In this document: positions 58,101-64,000 of the stretch, one piece after another
Layout: every line of letters starts with the position of its first letter
How positions within the stretch are numbered: the stretch's first letter is position 1
Assembly (NCBI GenBank): GCA_013398295.1
Contig: VZSF01001511.1
Location: 1 to 64,000, forward strand
DNA: 64,000 nt
Reading direction: 5' to 3'
DNA from: Chionis minor
Lineage: Eukaryota; Chordata; Aves; Charadriiformes; Chionididae
The notes under the pieces: model-generated
Database searches by the model: none
Seen by the model: only the letters and a program-made list of their open reading frames with translations
What the model was told of the DNA's origin: nothing
Position numbers and translations under genes: made by a program

Positions 58101-61100
58101 GCTGTCAGAAATTCCTTGCATATCAAAGCTGCAGAAGGGCAGCCTACACAACCACAGTTTTCCTTCTCTGTTTGAAGTTTTAATAACCTCCCAGAAGCAG
58201 CTATTTGTGTGTGGAAACATGGATTTGCAATTCTCATGCTGGTACTGATCCATCACACTCAGCACCGTGAATGAAAGCCCTTCCATCCCAGAAGCAGCTG
58301 TCAATTTGTAGCCAAATGTGCATCCCCTCCTGTTAGAGAAGGCAAAACTGTCAACCCCGTCCGCTCAGTTATTTACTCACAATGTTATATTGTTTTCCTG
58401 TGGCTATAGATGGTCTCTTGTGGGAATGACTTGTTTTTTCCTCCTGACTGTTATTGCACACGATTACCCTGGTTTGCGTTCCAGGTCAGGAATGCTCCAG
58501 GGGCTGCTCTGAAAATGGTTCTCCAGCTCACTAACAGGATCGTCACTTAGATGCAAAATGCTCTGAAGAGATTTTGTCATTCCTTTATTTTTCCCCTCTT
58601 GGTTAAAATACGGAAACCTCTGTTTAATACAACCTTTGGAAGGTTTGTTTGGAGCAACTATAACTCTGTCAGAGAGGTGCCTCTTGAGGACTTCGGGAGC
58701 TGGACACGTTCAGCTTTGTTTCTCATTCCTGACGTCCAAATACCCACAAAGGCACCATTTGCACAGAGTTATGATACCCATCTGCACATTTTTCTTTCTT
58801 TGGGTGAGGGGGAAGAAATTTAGATGCGAGGAGCTGAAGGGAAGGTCAGAGACAGACACGGTGAAGAGGACTGAGATAAATAAAGGCTTGTCCACCCTTT
58901 GCACTGGGCCCCTTCATGCCAGCTTGGCACATGCTTCATCCTATTGTGAGACTTTTTTACCTCGACAGAATGGTGGAAATAGGGATAAGTGTAATGGGGG
59001 GAAATGTATTTATGATTACTAGATTACTTTAAATTTCTTTCTTGTTGCTTATTGTGCTATGAATACAAATCCTCTGTAAGCATTTTTCTAAATAAAAGCA
59101 TCTTCTATTGCTATTTTATGTGGGAAATTCCCTGCCTTTTTGTATTAGAACTAAATTCAGGTGGCTTAGTATAACGTGATCAGGTTTGATTTGGGCTGGC
59201 TCGGAAATGTCAAGGTTCATCTCAGGGTTTTGTAATTTATGTTACACAGATCAGCAGACATGCCTTTCAACAAATTCTGAGGGGACTACAGATTTGGCAG
59301 TTTTGACACAAACAGTAAACAAGACAGTATTTCTACATTTTTCATGACCAGTGATCTCGCAGCTGGGGGTGGGGAGTGCTTACAGCTCTCAATACAGGGA
59401 GATCAGTAGGAACTTGGCACCTCTGCAATAAGGTCACAAGAAGATGGACACTCTAATCCTGGTGCTTGCCCAGAGATTCCTTGATGATGAATAGCAGGCA
59501 AACAGCTCATACATCCTAACACATAGAAAATATTCGTATAAATAAAACAGACCCATATATAGTGAAAATGTTGATGAATAATTTTGTCGATTGCAGCTCT
59601 CTCACGCTTGTTTTAGGTTTCAGCAAGGCTGCCAAAAATTCAGTCTTCACAGGAGTTCATGGGAACATTTTCTTTGGTTTTGATCTATGTGGGCTTCGAC
59701 CCGGTAAACTTCTGAATACTGCAAATATCACAGAACGAAACCTATTCAGAGCTCTTGAACTCCACACATTTTCCAAACCGAAGCTGACCCAAGCTGGAAA
59801 CATCATAAATATGTTGATGCAGAGCTAGAAAATATCCCAGGGTCTTCTTAAATCCTCTGGATCCCAGGAGAACATCTCAATCATTGTGACCAATTTTTTG
59901 TGTGTGTTTAACAAAAGTTGTGGCCTAAAGCACACTAAACAGTTTTAAGGTTGCCTGAAACAATTTCTTAACTCCAGAAGGTAACTGGGTTTCTCTGAAG
60001 TGTTTTGGCAATCTAGAAAAGGAATAAATATTAATTTCTTAACTAAAATTCCCATGCTAAACACCTCCTGTGTGATGAGGAACACTCAGGTAACTGTTTT
60101 TTACTGTCTCAGATACATGCCATTATATTTTTTAAAATTTGATAAATTACAGGACTTATGTACTTTTTATTAAGATTTCTCTTGGAGGTTAGAAGTTGAC
60201 TGATCCTGACTACCAGATAAATATTCTTCAGATCGTTAGTATTGGGCATAGCAGCAGAGTAATTTTTTTATTTTTAATAGCAAATCACCGGTTTGCCAAC
60301 AATGCAATTTCAGAGCAACCAGAGTGACCTATAAATTGTGCAAAAAAAAAAAGAAGTTTGTGTGTGTATGTGAGAGAAATCTAAAAACAAGTCACTGTAG
60401 TATCTGGATGGTTGCACTGTAATATCCCGCTGATTAGAGCACTTGGTAAATTCTTTGTTATTAGACTTCGGAGTCTTTACTTGGACATGAACTTTATTAT
60501 GTGGAGTGAAAACTGAATAAAAGATTGGAAACAAATGGTAATGGTAAACAGCAATATACCGAGTTGGAGGGAAGTCTGCAGGGATCATAGCTGATTCTAA
60601 TTTTATTTAATGACTTTATTTACACTATAAAAGGACTTTTTTTTTTTTTTAAATATAAAAGCCTAGCATGTTGAAGTAGTTAACAAAATGATTCTTAAAT
60701 TACTGGAGGTTGGTAACACGTTACCAGCTCTCCTGTCCCTCTGTCTCAGGGACCAGTTGTGTTTCGCATGCCTGCGTGGTGCTGATTTCCCACTGCAAGC
60801 TGTGCCATGCATATGAAATCAATGCGACCTGGGAACTGAGAACCTTTATTACTATTCTCCTTCCTGTTTTTCTGCCCTGGGCGATTGCTTAGTCTTCCTC
60901 ATGTGTACGCCAGTGAGGACGCAGAAATCTTTTCTCCAAAGGGACTTTCAGGGTTGGAAATATGTGCAGGAAACAGCACAATTAGATTCAACTGAGAAAA
61001 CAACACAAACTACACAAACTAATATATCTCAGGAAAAATCCTAACCGCAAAATCAGCAGGAGGGAAATACTTGGAAGCCATTGAGTTTATAAAGATTTAG

Positions 61101-64000
61101 GGAAGATAATAGGTAACAAATCAAATAAGACCTAGCAATATCTTGTCACTGAAAAGGTGCAGTTGTATTTGTGAATCATGTACACAGAGGCATCTTATCA
61201 GTTCTCAGGGAGGTAATTTTCCCTCTCGAGATGCTGCGAGGGCTTTCCTCCAGGATTTAGATGTTCAGCACAGTTCTGGACTCCTTGGTTTGAGGGTGAA
61301 GTCTCTACCCCAGCGGTGAGCTACAGACATAGTTGAGGATATAGAGAGAAACTGTAAAGATTCCGAGAACTAACTACATATGTTTTAGCAAAGCAAAGAC
61401 TACGCAAGATGGAGGGGTGCAAAGGCAGAGACGGATAGGTGAAGCCACTTTAAGCAACTGCAGGGCTTATTACAAAGTCACTCACTTTTTCACCTTGGAT
61501 GCCAATCTCAATACTTGGGATGTTTCTCTCTCCTCTCACACCTGTCCTGACCTCTCACGTCTTGTTTCTTTACGGTGAAAGTGATTGCAGTGGTATTCAG
61601 GATAAAGGACTGGAATAGAGATGGGGACTTCTTATGACATTACACCAAATTATGCCTGACTTACACTGCAATGGGATTTCTATTCATTGATCAATCTGGT
61701 GAGTGTTGGCCAAGAACTATGAATAAAGGAGAAGGGAGTGGAGGGAGGAAATTCCTTACTGTAACAGGAGGAGACTAACAGATGCACCAACACCATCACG
61801 GAAAAAGATCTGTGTCTTTTTATTCTTCCTGCCAAAATCATTACGAAGTTTGTGCTCCAGCCCATGCGGCCAGGTTGGAAATAGCAAATGTTGCACAAGT
61901 GCTATCTAGGATGTCCTAAAACCGCAGGATTAGCAGTGATGTTTGGGCTGGCCCTGGACCCATGCTGAGTGCACGGAGGAATGGAGCCCTTTATTGTTGC
62001 TAAAAAGAGTCTAGTGGGTGCTACCTAGCATCACAGTGAAACCTTCGGAAAATCAGTTACAGGTGGGGTAAAAAGAGAAATGTCCTAGCAGTGAGGTCTC
62101 CTGGAATGATGCCTGAGGAGAGGCCATCAGCTTTATCATATGATAAACTGTGAAATTGATTACACCTTTGGAGGTATCACAGAGGGAGATAGCTTTTATT
62201 TCTAACCCATCCTCCCTAAGAGAAAGGAGACACTGCAAATATCTACTCTGCCAGGTGTCAGTATGAGGGTGGATGGAGGGATGTGTTGAGGATGTGCTGA
62301 AATAAAACATACCCCAGCCGCCTTGGCTGTGGCCTCTTGTCTTTGGTAACCCACATTCCCCATTTCTGACAATTTTTAGGACTCTCCCTTGGTGGGGGAG
62401 GTGAAGGTCATATTTTCTTTCCTTTGTACTCTGCCTTTCACATGGACTTTCTACTGTTTACTGTACTCTCTGATGCATTAGTATTGCATTCGTAACATAT
62501 ACTGCTAATATGGTAGATGCAGTACACTCAACTGCAAATGCACCAACAGTTTCATGTTCTTTCAACACAGGTATTGAGTTAGCAATTTTCCGCATATTCC
62601 AGCCTAGAGCTACAAATTAACATTGTGCTGCTAAGGTTTATCTCTAATATTAATACCTATTATTATTAATTTCAGGCTGAAACTAAAAATTACAAGGACT
62701 GCAAAAAAAGTAGAAGCTGTCAAGAATACATTAAAATTCATGTGTGAAGATCTGACCATTCAGAAATCCCAATGATTAAGATAAAAATGCCAGAAAATTT
62801 ATAAGGACTCAACACACAGTCATTTTAAGGAGTCCCAATTTGGGCTATTTTATGGATTTTCCTGGTGTTAATCTGAGAAGTGTTGTAATACAGAAAATTA
62901 CTAATGTAATATATGTGTGTGCATATATGTGTTGCATGCTCTGGTCAAACACAGAACTAGACAGCATTCAGAATTTCCTAACACCTAACTCGCTGCGCTC
63001 AATGTTTAAACTGTCATGATCTAATGGAAAAGGAGTCTCTACATGAATATTTGGGCTGGACTGAGTCTCACTAACTTCTTTGGACAGGCCAGAAGTCTTT
63101 ATCCAACTCGCAGTGACACACTGGGGCTCTGATTTGACACCGAGAGATGTTCCAGGAGTTACTCTGCAGTGTCGGTGACTGTTGTCCTGCAGCCCTGAGG
63201 TTCATGAGACAACAGCTGGGAACTTGGCATTGTGCTGTTTGAATTGGGATGTACTGTGCTATTCAAACCAGACTAACACCTGGAGGGTTCAGACAAGGTG
63301 GGTTAAGCATTGTATGAACATGTAAAACAGACAGGCAAATGTTAGGAAAAAAGAAATATCAGTGGTCCCATTTGCAGGGGAAAACAAGGAACGGAAAGCT
63401 CACTTTCAAGGAAGCTAGGAGAGTTTTGCATATGGTCTTCTTGGTTTCTTCAGATTCCTTAAAAATTCCAGCTAAAGAGATGTTTTAGCTTTCAGAGTTA
63501 ACTCCATCTGAAGTCAGCTGAAGATATAAGTGCTAGATAACTCTGGAAAACAGGTCCATGGCAATTTGCCTGAGTTACACAGGAACTCTGAATTGCACCA
63601 TGTAAATGTATCTCTACGCGCTTGAGCTGGGATGTACATGTTGCATTGCTTGTGTACGACACGGGATGCTTCCACAGAGAAACTTTATCCTACACAGTTA
63701 AAACATTTGCAGAATCTCTTGAAATGCTCATCTCTGCGAAACAGTACTGATTTAAATAAAGCATTGCAGTTACAAGAAATTACGCTGCCAATTAAACTGT
63801 ACTGTTTTCTTCTACCGACTCTGAGAATACACATTACTTCAACAGCCAGAGCAAACAAGGTTTTGAAGGTGTTTAAACAAACGTACACTTCAGTTGAAAG
63901 CAGTTTGCAATACCTAGATTCAATAAAAAATTCTAATTGCAGGCCTCATGTTAAGTCCTGAAACACATTTTTTGGTCCCCATGTGCCTTGTTTCCAAGAT
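55166..64000. other. Unique AT-rich DNA, no gene seen
   Basis: No repeat family, RNA gene or conserved coding block recognised. Features of composition only: a purine-rich strand at 57477-57560, an A-rich run at 60341-60352, a T14 run at 60637-60650 and TG/TA steps at 62908-62940. Frames at 55481-55832, 57242-57604 and 58636-59022 have no known motif. Confidence 0.5.

Overview
This window is bird nuclear DNA. Nearly every recognisable repeat is a CR1 LINE. The younger copies end in the avian 3' sequence (runs like AATCATAGAATCATAGAATGG, read from the antisense side), and one carries the CR1 3' UTR text typical of bird genomes. There are no L1s, no recent SINEs and no bacterial features. I cannot name the species.

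I find no protein-coding gene of the host that I can support. There are no multi-exon gene models, tRNAs, rRNAs or CRISPR arrays. The window reads as intergenic DNA or the inside of a large intron. Almost all open frames are chance frames or fragments of CR1 ORF2.

Layout. 0.2-2.6 kb: an ancient CR1 on the + strand, split by a younger CR1 on the - strand. 5.1-6.4 kb: a 104-bp, 98%-identical direct repeat flanking 1.1 kb. 7.6-8.0 kb: a minisatellite of about 95 bp per unit. 8.3-11.3 kb: a 3-kb decayed CR1 covering endonuclease, reverse transcriptase and 3' end (- strand). 20.4-20.9 kb: a fragment of Ty3/gypsy-type pol (- strand). 21.5-21.9 kb: a CR1 ORF2 C-terminus still open for 132 codons. 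27.9-29.0 kb: two CR1 3' ends in the same orientation. 30.6 and 55.1 kb: old MIR-like SINE pieces. 37.9-38.6 kb: a palindromic MITE-like element beside a CpG island. 43.0-44.2 and 45.5-45.9 kb: ancient CR1 pieces. 48.8 kb: a possible LTR end. 50.1-50.4 kb: a CR1 flanked by an unusual 51-bp direct repeat. The rest is unique AT-rich DNA.

The parts do not form a working system. The window is a record of transposon insertion and decay. The items most worth checking are the gypsy pol remnant, the two long near-identical direct duplications, the CpG island with its adjoining palindromic element, and the 230-codon open frame at 26.5 kb. All repeat assignments were made by eye from remembered family patterns, without database searches, so boundaries are approximate.
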